A stretch of 64,000 bases of DNA, from positions 1 to 64,000 of the forward strand of contig NZ_JACVAA010000004.1 of the NCBI RefSeq assembly GCF_014851565.1, written 5' to 3'. A program made the translations under genes and the position numbers. This document shows positions 35,128 to 43,778 of this stretch, in pieces; positions within the stretch are counted from its first letter, which is position 1, and every line of letters starts with the position of its first letter. The stretch comes from Pseudomonas sp. PDM15. Lineage in GTDB: Bacteria; Pseudomonadota; Gammaproteobacteria; Pseudomonadales; Pseudomonadaceae. Under the pieces are notes generated by a model, which worked only from the letters and a program-made list of their open reading frames with translations, searched no databases and was not told the DNA's origin.

Positions 35128-35154
35128 GGACGGCTATCCGTTTCGGCAAAGGAA

Positions 35155-35172
35155 GGGGCGCCAACGCGCCCC
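35155..35172 (-). terminator. Terminator of the zinc-ribbon/412-residue-protein operon
   Basis: On the minus strand GGGGCGC-GTTG-GCGCCCC is followed by TTCCTTT, a 7-bp stem with a tetraloop, 17 bases past the upstream gene's stop. Confidence 0.65.
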
Positions 35173-35189
35173 GGGTGCAAGCATAGCCG

Positions 35190-36428
35190 CTATTGCGCCG
35201 CCGGCGCAGACCAGGGCAGGCAGCGCACGCCCTGCTCGTCCTTCAGTGGGCCGGTGAAACAGTAGGCCTGGCGCTTGGCGTCCCACTTCGCGCGCTGGCC
35301 GGGTCGGTAGGGGTTGTCCGCCTCCGGCACGGCCTGGCCGAGGGCATTGAACAGCGCCAGCTTGGCGTCCAGGTCATGCAGGCGCGCCAGGTGCTTGTTG
35401 AAGTCGGGCATGGCGACGGCGCCGAGAATCGCGCCGACCGGATTGCGCATGCGGCGCCAGATGGATAGCTCCGTCCGCGTTGGCGTGCCCAGCGTACGAG
35501 CGAAGGCCGCGGTCTCCAGGCGTGAATTGGCGGCCACCCGCTGGTAGTCCGACAGCATGTCGTTGACCGTCATATGCGGCTTGTACATCAAGAGCAGCCG
35601 CCATTTGGGTACGGCAGCAGTTTCCGGACTGTCCACCAGGGTCAATAGCCCGGAGCCCACCAGGGCGAACTCGCGCTGCATGGGCGCCTCCAGTGAGCGC
35701 TCCGCCTCGCTCAGCGGCGCCTGGGCGGCGGGCGCCGGCACCAGGCCGACATGGTGTAGCGCGGCGATGGTGTCCAGGTCGCGGCCCAGCTGATTCACCA
35801 GCATCATCTTGAGGACCAGGTTGTCGGCCCGCGCCAGCCATGCGCGCAGCTGGCGCACGTCCTGCTGCAGGATGGCCAATGCCTCGTCACCGCGACCGTC
35901 CAAGGCCAGCGCCAGAGCCTGGGCGCCACGCAACCGGTTGGCGCGGTCCAGGGTGGTGAAATTGGTCAGTGGCTCGTCCATGCTCGGCTGGCTGAGGCTG
36001 CGGTAGTCGTTCAGCGCCAGGAGGTTCTCGTAGCGCCGCAGCAGCTCACCGTGACGGTTCAGCAGCTCGGCCAGCGCAGCACGATCCTGACGCAGTTGTT
36101 CCAGGCAGCCCGCCTCGCCGAGGGCGCAGAGCTCATTGCCAGGCAGCTCGATACGGTCGGCGGCGGCGGCAGGCATCGGATCGCTGAGGCTATGCGCCGC
36201 TCGCCGCTGCCGGTGCACCTGCACCAGCTGACGACCGACCTTCTGCGGGTCCTGGCCGGCGGGCGCATCCAGGCCCAGCAACTGGTAGTAGGCGGTGCTA
36301 TCGGTGGGCGCCGGCTCGTCCAGCCACGCCTTGGCCTGCGGGTGCAGCGGCTCGTCCTGCCACCACAGCCAGGCGCCCCCGCCCAGCACGAGCACGGTGC
36401 CGAGCAGGACTTTCTGCCACCTCTTCAT
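35190..36428 (-). CDS. Hypothetical membrane-anchored protein
   Basis: 412 residues. A single N-terminal helix (KVLLGTVLVLGGGAWLWW) anchors a long, mostly helical periplasmic domain with Arg- and Leu-rich segments (LAELLNRHGELLRRYENLLALNDYRSL). It ends with a short Cys-containing segment (QAYCFTGPLKDEQGVRCLPW). I recognise no family. It follows the zinc-ribbon gene after 8 bases, hence cotranscription, and is closed by a terminator. Role unknown. Confidence 0.75.
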   Translation of the reverse strand: MKRWQKVLLGTVLVLGGGAWLWWQDEPLHPQAKAWLDEPAPTDSTAYYQLLGLDAPAGQDPQKVGRQLVQVHRQRRAAHSLSDPMPAAAADRIELPGNELCALGEAGCLEQLRQDRAALAELLNRHGELLRRYENLLALNDYRSLSQPSMDEPLTNFTTLDRANRLRGAQALALALDGRGDEALAILQQDVRQLRAWLARADNLVLKMMLVNQLGRDLDTIAALHHVGLVPAPAAQAPLSEAERSLEAPMQREFALVGSGLLTLVDSPETAAVPKWRLLLMYKPHMTVNDMLSDYQRVAANSRLETAAFARTLGTPTRTELSIWRRMRNPVGAILGAVAMPDFNKHLARLHDLDAKLALFNALGQAVPEADNPYRPGQRAKWDAKRQAYCFTGPLKDEQGVRCLPWSAPAAQ

Positions 36429-36436
36429 CGCCAGCC

Positions 36437-36969
36437 TCACTCGTGACCGATGTAGTGCAGCAACTCGCGGCGCTGCGGATGGTCCTTGAGCCAGGCGCGG
36501 ACCTCGTCGGCGCGGGCTACGGCCTCGGCGCCGGCCAGGCGGGTGAAGCGTTCGCGGCGGGCCTGCTCGGCGCTTTCCTGGCGCACCCGGCGCTGCCAGG
36601 CCTCGCCGAAGATCGCCGGCATCTTGCGGCTCAGCTCCAGGGCCTTGAGCAGCTGCCACTCGCCGCCATCCAGCCAGGCCTCGTCGCAGGAGGTACACAG
36701 GTCCAGGCGATTGCCGCGGGTACCGCTGATCTGGAACTTGCTCATCAGCTTGGCGCACTTCGGGCAGGTCAGCGCCTGCGGCGTTTCGCTGGCCGGCTCG
36801 GCATGCAGCCCGGCTTCGGCCACCTCGGTGTGCAGGGCACGTTCGGCCCAGTCGCGGTAGTAGAGTAGCGCCACCAGGGCGCCGGAGCACTGCTCGCAGC
36901 CATGGGCCAGCAGGCCATCGTCGAGCTTGGTCGGTTTGAGTTGCGAGTCGCGGCAGGGGGGCAATGCAT
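36437..36969 (-). pseudogene. Zinc-ribbon (zf-TFIIB type) protein with apparent N-terminal frameshift
   Basis: The main frame (36437-36964) encodes a protein with HGCEQCSGAL, CPKCAKLM and LDLCTSCDEAWLDGGEW, the two-Cys knuckles of the zf-TFIIB family. It has only a TTG start, which would lose the first cysteine. The ATG at 36969, with AAGGAC upstream, gives MHCPP before leaving frame in a run of six C. One more C would read M-H-C-P-P-C-R-D and restore the first CxxC knuckle. So the gene is either broken by one base in this homopolymer or the run is miscounted. Otherwise the protein looks intact (about 177 residues). Function of the family is unknown. Confidence 0.7.
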
Positions 36970-37096
36970 GGAAAGTCCTTTTCTCGGTGATGAAGCACTG
37001 GGCGCGACCCTAGCCAAGAAGCCCGGCCGGCTCAAGCGCGGGCTGAGCGGGGAGTCACGGATCGGTTAAGCTTGGGCTGTGACTGCCGGAGCCCCC

Positions 37097-37501
37097 ATGA
37101 TCGATCTGCTGGATGTGCTGTTGCTGATGCTGTTCGCCACCGCCTGCGCCTGGCTGTGGCGCGGCCATGGCATTCGCGAGCGCGCGCTGGCCCTGGCCAA
37201 GCAGCACTGCGCCAAGCTGGATGTCGAGCTGCTCGACGGCAACGTCGCCTTCCGTCGCCTGGCCCTGGTGCGCGATGCCCGCGGCCAGCGCCGGGTGGCG
37301 CGCATTTACGATTTCGAGTTCACCGTCACCGGCGAGCAGCGCCTGACCGGCAGCATCAGCATGTATGGCCGCCAGTTCGGCGGTATCGAGCTGCAGGCAC
37401 ATCCCTTCCGGGCCCCGCCCCAGCTGGACGACAAGGTGATCCAGCTCGACGACTGGCGCCGCAGCCACCCGCGCCCGGACGATCAGCGCCGGGTCGACTG
37501 A
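37097..37501 (+). CDS. DUF3301 membrane protein
   Basis: 134 residues: one N-terminal helix (LLDVLLLMLFATACAWLW), then the DUF3301 domain with AKLDVELLDGNVAFRRLALVRD and ARIYDFEFTVTGEQRLTGSI. These are small inner-membrane proteins of unknown function in gamma-proteobacteria. I chose the ATG at 37097 because GGAG precedes it. The 3' end overlaps the convergent DUF7079-like gene by 19 bases. Confidence 0.8.
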   Translation: MIDLLDVLLLMLFATACAWLWRGHGIRERALALAKQHCAKLDVELLDGNVAFRRLALVRDARGQRRVARIYDFEFTVTGEQRLTGSISMYGRQFGGIELQAHPFRAPPQLDDKVIQLDDWRRSHPRPDDQRRVD

Positions 37502-37869
37502 GCCGAGCCCTGCAGCTCCTGAAGGCACAGCAACACCTGTCGCCACTCCGGCTCGGCCGCGTAGGTCATCGGCTTGCGCAGCAGGCGGCAGCGCCAGCGA
37601 TGCCAGCGACTCGCGCGGCGCGCCTGGTTGACCCGGCAACCGGCACCCAGCCATGTGGGGTCGAAGCCGCTCCAGACGCCCGCCGTCACCCAATGGTTGC
37701 CCCACAGCAACGGCGCGACTTCCTCCAGATAGATGGCCTGCAGCTCTGCCAGTGGCAGGGCGCTGGCGTACAGTACGCGGGCGATATGGCGGTGGTCGTT
37801 TTGGTCCAGCTGGTTGTCCAGCCACAGCTCCGACAGCGCCAGCCACACATCCTCGCGGCTGGCGCCCAT
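37483..37869 (-). CDS. DUF7079-like small protein
   Basis: 128 residues beginning MGASREDVWLALSELWLDNQ, followed by HIARVLYASALPLAELQAIYLEEVAPLLWGN and TAGVWSGFD, the pattern of the DUF7079 family (acidic helical proteins of unknown function). The C-terminal half is basic and rich in Arg/Trp. The start lies one base after the stop of the upstream alpha/beta hydrolase gene, so the two are coupled. It overlaps the convergent DUF3301 gene by 19 bases at the 3' end. Confidence 0.72.
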   Translation of the reverse strand: MGASREDVWLALSELWLDNQLDQNDHRHIARVLYASALPLAELQAIYLEEVAPLLWGNHWVTAGVWSGFDPTWLGAGCRVNQARRASRWHRWRCRLLRKPMTYAAEPEWRQVLLCLQELQGSAQSTRR

Positions 37870-37870
37870 C

Positions 37871-38752
37871 TCAGGCCTCGGACTGCAGGAAGGCCAGCAC
37901 CCGAGCGGCGGTGTCGGCGGGATGCTCCTGCATGAAGCAGTGTCCACCGGGCACCTCGGCGATGCCCACCGCCGGGTTCAGCCCGCTGAGCCGCTTGGCC
38001 GACTGGCCGACGAAGGGATAGGTCTTGCTGCCGTACAGCAGCAGGGTCGGTGTGCCGATCTTGCCAAGAGACGGCCACAGGCGCCTGGGGAAGGAACTGA
38101 AGATGTCCACTTCGCGACTCGGCCGGCACTTCAATTCCACCCCGCCATCCGCCGCCTCCTTCAGCGCATGATCGACATAGGCCTGCAGCGCGGCATCGGT
38201 CCAGCCACGGAAGATGCCGCGGCCCTGCAGCAGGGCGAAGGCATTGGCGCGGTCCGGCCAGTGACGACGGCGCGCCGCCGACTTCTGCGCCATGACGTTG
38301 CGCCGGTGCAAGCCGACCAGCTCGGACAGCGCCATCACGCCCATCATCGCCTTGCTGAACAGCACCGGGTCGAGCAGCGCGGCGCGCTGGAACAGCTGCG
38401 GATGGCGCGCCAGGATCAGGCTGGTCAGCACCCCGCCGAAGCTGTGGCCGAGGGCGAAGCGCGGCACTTCGCCGAAGATCCCGCGCCCGGCCTCGAAGGC
38501 TTCCACCGCCAGCTCGGCGCTGCGGTTCCAGCCGTGGAAGCGACCGCCGTGTTCGGTGTCGCCATGGCCCTGCACATCGCACAGCCACAGGTCGAAGTGC
38601 TCGGCCAGGTCGGCCAGCATCGGCTCGTAGGTGCGCCCGCAGAAGCCATTGCCATGCAGGAAGTGCAGCAACGGCTTGCCGGAGGGCGGGCTGTGCCAGC
38701 CGGTGAGGGTGAAGCCGGCGGAGGTGACGTGGGACCAGGGGAGCAATTGCAT
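37871..38752 (-). CDS. Alpha/beta-fold hydrolase
   Basis: 293 residues. HFLHGNGFCGRTYEPM is the oxyanion loop, D59 lies in LCDVQGHGDTEHGG, the nucleophile is S104 in GHSFGG, and EVPGGHCFMQEHP supplies the His. No signal peptide, so cytoplasmic. The family covers esterases, lipases and epoxide hydrolases, so the substrate is open. It is coupled to the DUF7079-like gene downstream. Confidence 0.85.
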   Translation of the reverse strand: MQLLPWSHVTSAGFTLTGWHSPPSGKPLLHFLHGNGFCGRTYEPMLADLAEHFDLWLCDVQGHGDTEHGGRFHGWNRSAELAVEAFEAGRGIFGEVPRFALGHSFGGVLTSLILARHPQLFQRAALLDPVLFSKAMMGVMALSELVGLHRRNVMAQKSAARRRHWPDRANAFALLQGRGIFRGWTDAALQAYVDHALKEAADGGVELKCRPSREVDIFSSFPRRLWPSLGKIGTPTLLLYGSKTYPFVGQSAKRLSGLNPAVGIAEVPGGHCFMQEHPADTAARVLAFLQSEA

Positions 38753-38806
38753 AGAAAAAGTCGCAGCGGAAAACTGCGGCCAGTGTAGCGGCGCGGCGAG
38801 GGCGAG

Positions 38807-39607
38807 TCAGGTCGGCAAAGGTGCCGAATGCTCGGCGATAAAGGCCTGCAATAGCCGGTTCAGCTGCTGCGGCTGATCCAGCGGCGTGGCGTGGCCGGAA
38901 TCCCCGATCACTTCCAAACGCGCGTTGTGCAGCTGGCCCAGGTAGGCGCGCTTGTAGTCCAGCGGGGTGTAATCGCGGTCGCCGCTGATCACCAGCAGCG
39001 GCACCTGCGCCCTGCCCGCGGCCGGCAGCGCCGACCAGCCGGGGATGGCGCGCATGGCATGCAGGTAGGAGGTGCGGTCGTTGCTGGCGATGCGCTCGGC
39101 GATCAGCTCGCGCAATGCCTGCTGCTCGGGCTTGGGGAACAGCTTGCCGGCCAGCACCTTCGCCAGCGTCGGCAACCCAAGCAGGCGCACCAGGCCCAGG
39201 CGCAGCCAGATCTGCCCGCGCACCTTCCAGGAGTCCACCGGAAAGCTCGGCGCGCTGTTGATCACCACTGCGGCGCGCACCAGCTCGGGCTGCTCGGCCA
39301 GCAGCTGGAAGGTCAGCATGCCGCCCATGGAGATACCCACCAGGATGCATGGCGCGATCTGCAAGGCGCGGATGAAGTCGGCGATATCGCCGGCCAGCTC
39401 GGCCATGCTCACCGGGGCACGCAGCGGCTCGCTCTGGCCATGGCCGCGCACGTCCACGGCGACCACCTCGCAATGCTGCGTCAGGTGCTCGATCTGCGGT
39501 TGCCAGTCGAGCAGCGAAGAGCCCAGCCCATGCAACAGCAACACCGCCGCACCTCGGCCCTGGCGGATGTAGGCGAAGCGGCCATTGGGCAAGTTCAGAT
39601 AGTTCAT
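38807..39607 (-). CDS. Alpha/beta-fold hydrolase
   Basis: 266 residues. LLLHGLGSSLLDW (oxyanion loop), D52 in VDVRGHGQSEPL, nucleophile S93 in GISMGG, acid D in SGDRDYTPL and H in GDSGHATPLDQP. Cytoplasmic, with a cap region (LAKVLAGKLFPKPEQQAL). It is divergent from the TetR gene across a 179-bp gap, so it is probably that regulator's target. With the PHA-depolymerase-like genes 4 kb away it might act on hydroxyalkanoate oligomers, but that is speculation. Confidence 0.85.
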   Translation of the reverse strand: MNYLNLPNGRFAYIRQGRGAAVLLLHGLGSSLLDWQPQIEHLTQHCEVVAVDVRGHGQSEPLRAPVSMAELAGDIADFIRALQIAPCILVGISMGGMLTFQLLAEQPELVRAAVVINSAPSFPVDSWKVRGQIWLRLGLVRLLGLPTLAKVLAGKLFPKPEQQALRELIAERIASNDRTSYLHAMRAIPGWSALPAAGRAQVPLLVISGDRDYTPLDYKRAYLGQLHNARLEVIGDSGHATPLDQPQQLNRLLQAFIAEHSAPLPT

Positions 39608-39624
39608 GAAAAGTTCTTCCCTGC

Positions 39625-39643
39625 ATTATTCACTGACAATAAT
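39625..39643. promoter_or_regulatory. Inverted repeat in hydrolase/TetR divergent promoter
   Basis: ATTATT-N7-AATAAT lies 18 bases upstream of the hydrolase start in an AT-rich divergent control region. It is a candidate operator for the TetR protein encoded from 39787. Confidence 0.4.
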
Positions 39644-39786
39644 CGACCCTTGCCACATACACTTAGGCAATTAAATAAGTTGCTCGGCCGAATAACTTTC
39701 TGGCGCCTGCTTATTGCACTCTTGCGTTATTTGCCTTGCTCTGGCAAACCCCCTAGAATCGACCTGCGCCGTATCGAGAATTGATC

Positions 39787-40407
39787 ATGTACAGCATTGC
39801 CAGTCCCACCCAGGCACGCAGCAAGAAGGCTCTGGAACGCTTCCTGAACGTCGCTGCCGATCTGCTGGCCAACAATCATTTCGAAGAGACCGGCATCTCC
39901 CAGATCGCCCAGTTGGCCGAGTCCTCGGTCGGCACCTTCTACCGTCTGCTCGGTGACAAGGACGTACTGCTGTACGCCGTGCACGAGCGCTTCGTCGAAC
40001 AGAGCCGCGCCGCCGTCGACGCCCTGGTGGCGGACCTGACACGCCAGGCGCTGCCGCTGGATGCCCAGGTGGAGGCCTTCATCCGTGGCGTGGTGCGCCT
40101 GTTCGAGGGCAGCGAAGGCCTGCTCCGCGCACTGATCCGCCGCAGCTCCATGGACCCGCAGTTCCGCGAGCGTTTCCACCAGCTCAATGCCTACATCGGC
40201 CAGGCCTTCGGTCGTATCGTGCTGGGCCATCGCGACAGCCTGCAGCACCCCGCCGCGGAACAGGCCGCCGACCTCAGCGCCCATCTGCTGCTCTCCGGAC
40301 TGAACTACTTCACCATGGTCGGCAGCCTCGGCGTGACGCCCCGGGAAGTTCTTCCTGCAGAACTTTCCCGGCTGGTCTGCAACTACCTGCAAGTTGCGCA
40401 AAGTTAA
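39787..40407 (+). CDS. TetR/AcrR-family transcriptional regulator
   Basis: 206 residues. The N-terminal helix-turn-helix (SKKALERFLNVAADLLANNHFEETGISQIAQLAESSVGTFYRLLGDKDVL) is followed by a helical effector domain. It is divergent from an alpha/beta hydrolase gene and convergent with the DUF1329/DUF1302 operon, so either could be its target. The ATG at 39787 starts MYSIASPTQARSKKAL; one two codons earlier also exists. Confidence 0.85.
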   Translation: MYSIASPTQARSKKALERFLNVAADLLANNHFEETGISQIAQLAESSVGTFYRLLGDKDVLLYAVHERFVEQSRAAVDALVADLTRQALPLDAQVEAFIRGVVRLFEGSEGLLRALIRRSSMDPQFRERFHQLNAYIGQAFGRIVLGHRDSLQHPAAEQAADLSAHLLLSGLNYFTMVGSLGVTPREVLPAELSRLVCNYLQVAQS

Positions 40408-40430
40408 ACTCGCTTATATATCCGTCTAAC

Positions 40431-41780
40431 TTAGCGACGACTGTCGCGGCGTAATTGCGCCGGGGTGAAGTCGGTCGGGCGCAGGGCGATATCGAACTGA
40501 TCCGCCGGTTCTTCATTGGACAATATGCCGATCACATAGCGGCCGCCGATCAGGTCATATACGGCGTCGCCCTTGGTCCATACCAGCGGCTGGTCGTACA
40601 GGTTGATGGTGTAGGACTCGCCGAGGCGCCACAGGTTGTCGCGGTTGTCGTAGTGGTCCACCACCAGGATCTGGTAGCTGTCCTCGTCGAAGTACATGTC
40701 GCGCTGCTTGTACTGGTGGCGCTGGCCGGCCTTGAGGGTGGCGCGCACGTGCCAGACGCGGTGCAGTTCGTAGCGCAGCAGGTCCGGATTGACGTGGCCG
40801 GGTTTGACGATGTCGCTGTACTTGTTGGTCTTGGCCGCGAAGCGGTAGCTGTTGTAGGGCACGTAAAGCTCTTCCTTGCCCACCAACTGCCAGTCGTACT
40901 TGTCCGGCGCGCCGGAGAACATGTCGAAGTTGTCGGTGGTGCGCATGCCCTCGGAGGCGGTGCCGGGCGAGTCGTAGGCGACATTCGGCGTACGCCGCAC
41001 GCGGCGCTGGCCGGCGGCATAGAGCCAGGCCAGGCGCGGTTCCTTGACCTGGTTGACGGTCTCGTGGACCAGCAACTCGGTGCCGGCCAGGCGCGCCGGT
41101 GCCAGCACCGACTGGCGGAAGTAGAACAGCACGTTGCCGTTGTCCTTGGCGTAGTCGCCGGCGTCCTGGTTGAACAGGAACAGGTCCTCGATCTGGGTCA
41201 TGAAGTAGTCGCCGCTGGCATGCGGCACCGCCTGGGCGTAGTAGCGCTTCACGCTGTCGCCGCGGTAGCGCACCAGGTGGTTCCACAACACTTCCAGGGC
41301 CGACTGCGGCATCGGGAAGGGCGTGGCCAGCTTGAAGTCGGCGATGCCGTTGCCGTTCTCGATCAGCTTGGCGCTGGTGGCATTGCCCTTGATCGCCGCG
41401 TACACCTTGTCCGGGTAGGAGGCGGAGCGGCGGCTCGGGTAGACGTTGAGCTTCCAGCTCGCGGAATAGCGCTTGAGCATGGCCAGCTGGCCGGGGCTGA
41501 GGTTGGCGCGGTATTGCTCGGCGTTGGCGGCGCTGATACTGAACAGCGGCTGGTCGGCGGCGTAGGGGTCCTTGTAGCCGGCCTTGGCATCGAAGGCGGC
41601 GCTGTCGCGGGCCAGGCCGCCGTCCCAGGCGGGGATGGTGCCTGCCGCATTGCCGGCCTTCTCCGCGCCCAGCGGGGTGAGGTCCTGGCCGAGGCGAGCG
41701 GCCTGGTCGGCGCCAACCTGGGCCAGGGCCGGGGTGGCGGCCAGCAGGGCAGCGGCCAGCAGGGTGATTCGCAGACGCAT
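40431..41780 (-). CDS. DUF1329 outer-membrane-associated protein
   Basis: 449 residues with a signal peptide (ITLLAAALLAATPALAQ) and the DUF1329 body (LTPLGAEKAGNAAGTIPAWDGGL, IEDLFLFNQDAGDY, PNVAYDSPGTASEGMRTTDN, RDMYFDEDSYQILVVDHYD). The fold is LolB-like, and DUF1329 is nearly always paired with DUF1302, as here (11 bases apart). The pair is often found with lipid, steroid or terpenoid catabolism and RND-type transporters, and is thought to move hydrophobic substrates through the envelope. No transporter lies nearby in this window. Confidence 0.88.
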   Translation of the reverse strand: MRLRITLLAAALLAATPALAQVGADQAARLGQDLTPLGAEKAGNAAGTIPAWDGGLARDSAAFDAKAGYKDPYAADQPLFSISAANAEQYRANLSPGQLAMLKRYSASWKLNVYPSRRSASYPDKVYAAIKGNATSAKLIENGNGIADFKLATPFPMPQSALEVLWNHLVRYRGDSVKRYYAQAVPHASGDYFMTQIEDLFLFNQDAGDYAKDNGNVLFYFRQSVLAPARLAGTELLVHETVNQVKEPRLAWLYAAGQRRVRRTPNVAYDSPGTASEGMRTTDNFDMFSGAPDKYDWQLVGKEELYVPYNSYRFAAKTNKYSDIVKPGHVNPDLLRYELHRVWHVRATLKAGQRHQYKQRDMYFDEDSYQILVVDHYDNRDNLWRLGESYTINLYDQPLVWTKGDAVYDLIGGRYVIGILSNEEPADQFDIALRPTDFTPAQLRRDSRR

Positions 41781-41791
41781 GGCGTTCCCTC

Positions 41792-43552
41792 TCAGAAGCT
41801 GTATTTAACGTTGAAGGTCAGGTAGTCGCGGTCGGTGCGCTTGTTGGAGATGCCGCCGCCGCTGTAGCCGACGTACTTGGCGCCGACCGTCAGGGACTCC
41901 TGGTAGATCGCGTCCAGGCCCACCGACCAGCTCTGCGCCTCCTCGTCCAGGCCGTTGGTGAGCTGGGGCGCCACGCCGTTGATGCTGTACTGGTAGCCGA
42001 GGCTGGGCACCAGGTTCACCAGGTTGAACACGTTGGTGTAGGTCAGCTGCAGGCTGGCCTGGGCGCCATAGGCGCTGCTGGTGGCCTCGTAGTAGTCGAC
42101 GTCCGACTCCAGGCCCTGCACGCGGCTGGCCACCAGCTCGGAGAACAGCGCGGCCGAGTCCGAGCCGAGCAGGCCGTTGAAGTTGTAGATGGCGGCCAGC
42201 GAGGCCTGGAACATGTCCTTCTCGCGGTAGCCGTCGATGTGGGTTCCGGTCGGCAAGCCCTGGGGATTGAGCAGGGCGATCGGCAAGTACTCGTTGAGGC
42301 CGAGGGCAATCGGCGTGTCCGGCCGGTAGCTCAGCTCGCCGGCCAGCGACAGGCCGTTGAAGATGCTGTCGCCGCCGATCGAGGTGTTGAAACTGATGCC
42401 GAACAGGTCGCGCTTTTCCAGGTATTCGGCGTAGTAGCGCGAGCTGCTGGCGTTGGGCAGCGCGCCCACCACCGGCAGGATCACCGGCTGGCCGACGGTC
42501 AGGCCGATCATCGGCACCTGCATGTTGTAGCGCAGGTAGTAGAAGCCCAGCTCGGTGTCGTTCAGTTCCGGCACGAACCAGCGCAGGGCCAGGCCGTACT
42601 GGGCCGAGTCGTCGCCGTCGATGTCCTGGGCTCGCGGGATGAAGGTGGTGGGGATATAGGAGCGCAGCAGGCCATTGACCAGCCCGGGACCGAGACTGTC
42701 GACGTAGGCCTGGGCCGCCTCCGGGCTGTCGAAGGCCATGGCCGGACCGGCCAGCCCGGTGGCCTGCTCCTGCAACGGCGAGGCGGACAGGTATTCGCAA
42801 TCCTCGCCGAGCGGATCGAGGGTGGAGAAGTAGGTGCCGCAAGGGTCGATCTTCGAGGCCTCCCAGGCCTTGCCGGGTTGCCAGTAGCCTTCCACCGTGA
42901 GGTTGTCGCGCAGCTCGTAGGAGCCGTAGACCATGAAGGTCGGCATGTAGGCCTCCTTCACTTCCGAGCCGGGTGCACGCAGGGCGTTGATGTCCACCGG
43001 GTTGGTCGCGCCGATGCCGTTCTGATAGAACAGTCCCTCGCCCCAGTTGATCACCTGGCGCCCCAGGCGGGCGTTGAGGTCGCGATCATTGACCGTCCAG
43101 CTGCCGTAGACGAAGGCATCCAGCAGATCGATGCTGGAGCCGGCCTCGTCCAGGCCGCCGTCGCTGATTTCGCGATGCCGGCGCGAGTCGTCTTCCAGCT
43201 CGAAGTCGTAGAAGGCGCGGCCGCGGATGAACACGCCGTGGCGCTCCTGATAGCGCAGGTCCATCTCCGAGACGACCTTGATCATCTCGGAGAACAGGTC
43301 GCCCTTGCGGAAGTTCAGGTTGCCGTCGTCGGAGTTGATCAGCCCCGAGTTGCTGCCGCTGCCGCCATTGGCGCGGGCGATCAGCTTGTCGTCCTGGCCC
43401 TCCATGCGATAGCTGACGCCATAGGAGATGGTGGTGTCGAGCGAGGTGGTCCAGTCCCCGGAACGCACCTGAAACGCCTGCGCCACCCCGACGGGTAGCG
43501 CGCCGAGCAATACCAGGCCGGCGACCGCCAGGCCTCTTCCTTGATATGCCAC
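41792..43552 (-). CDS. DUF1302 outer-membrane protein
   Basis: 586 residues with a signal peptide (GLAVAGLVLLGALPVGVAQAF) and a beta-barrel-like sequence of alternating residues ending in an aromatic (NVKYSF), typical of outer-membrane porins. Sequence blocks such as WTTSLDTTISYGVSYRM and NARLGRQVINWGEGLFYQNG are DUF1302. It probably serves as an entry channel for a hydrophobic compound together with DUF1329. A clean 8-bp palindrome lies 30-50 bases upstream of the start. Confidence 0.88.
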   Translation of the reverse strand: MAYQGRGLAVAGLVLLGALPVGVAQAFQVRSGDWTTSLDTTISYGVSYRMEGQDDKLIARANGGSGSNSGLINSDDGNLNFRKGDLFSEMIKVVSEMDLRYQERHGVFIRGRAFYDFELEDDSRRHREISDGGLDEAGSSIDLLDAFVYGSWTVNDRDLNARLGRQVINWGEGLFYQNGIGATNPVDINALRAPGSEVKEAYMPTFMVYGSYELRDNLTVEGYWQPGKAWEASKIDPCGTYFSTLDPLGEDCEYLSASPLQEQATGLAGPAMAFDSPEAAQAYVDSLGPGLVNGLLRSYIPTTFIPRAQDIDGDDSAQYGLALRWFVPELNDTELGFYYLRYNMQVPMIGLTVGQPVILPVVGALPNASSSRYYAEYLEKRDLFGISFNTSIGGDSIFNGLSLAGELSYRPDTPIALGLNEYLPIALLNPQGLPTGTHIDGYREKDMFQASLAAIYNFNGLLGSDSAALFSELVASRVQGLESDVDYYEATSSAYGAQASLQLTYTNVFNLVNLVPSLGYQYSINGVAPQLTNGLDEEAQSWSVGLDAIYQESLTVGAKYVGYSGGGISNKRTDRDYLTFNVKYSF

Positions 43553-43581
43553 GATGACCTCCAGCTGTTGTTTTTATCGGA

Positions 43582-43601
43582 ATCGGAACATCGGTTCCGA
43601 T
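43582..43601. promoter_or_regulatory. Palindrome ATCGGAAC-N4-GTTCCGAT upstream of DUF1302
   Basis: Perfect 8-bp arms around a 4-base centre, preceded by an overlapping ATCGGAA copy at 43576. The same ATCGGAA word recurs upstream of the second depolymerase-like gene. It lies in the 226-bp divergent gap and is a likely operator. Confidence 0.55.
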
Positions 43602-43778
43602 GCAAGATAGACCCCAACCCACAATCTGGCAAGGCACACGGCGATATTTTTCTGCCGCTAGCCTTTTCATTTAGCTCCGCCACCTATCGATTGCCGGGAA
43701 TATGGCGCCAATTAGTCGTGATATTCCGGATACCTGGGCGTCTACTCCCCTGCGTTCTATCGATAGCAGGAGTAGTCC

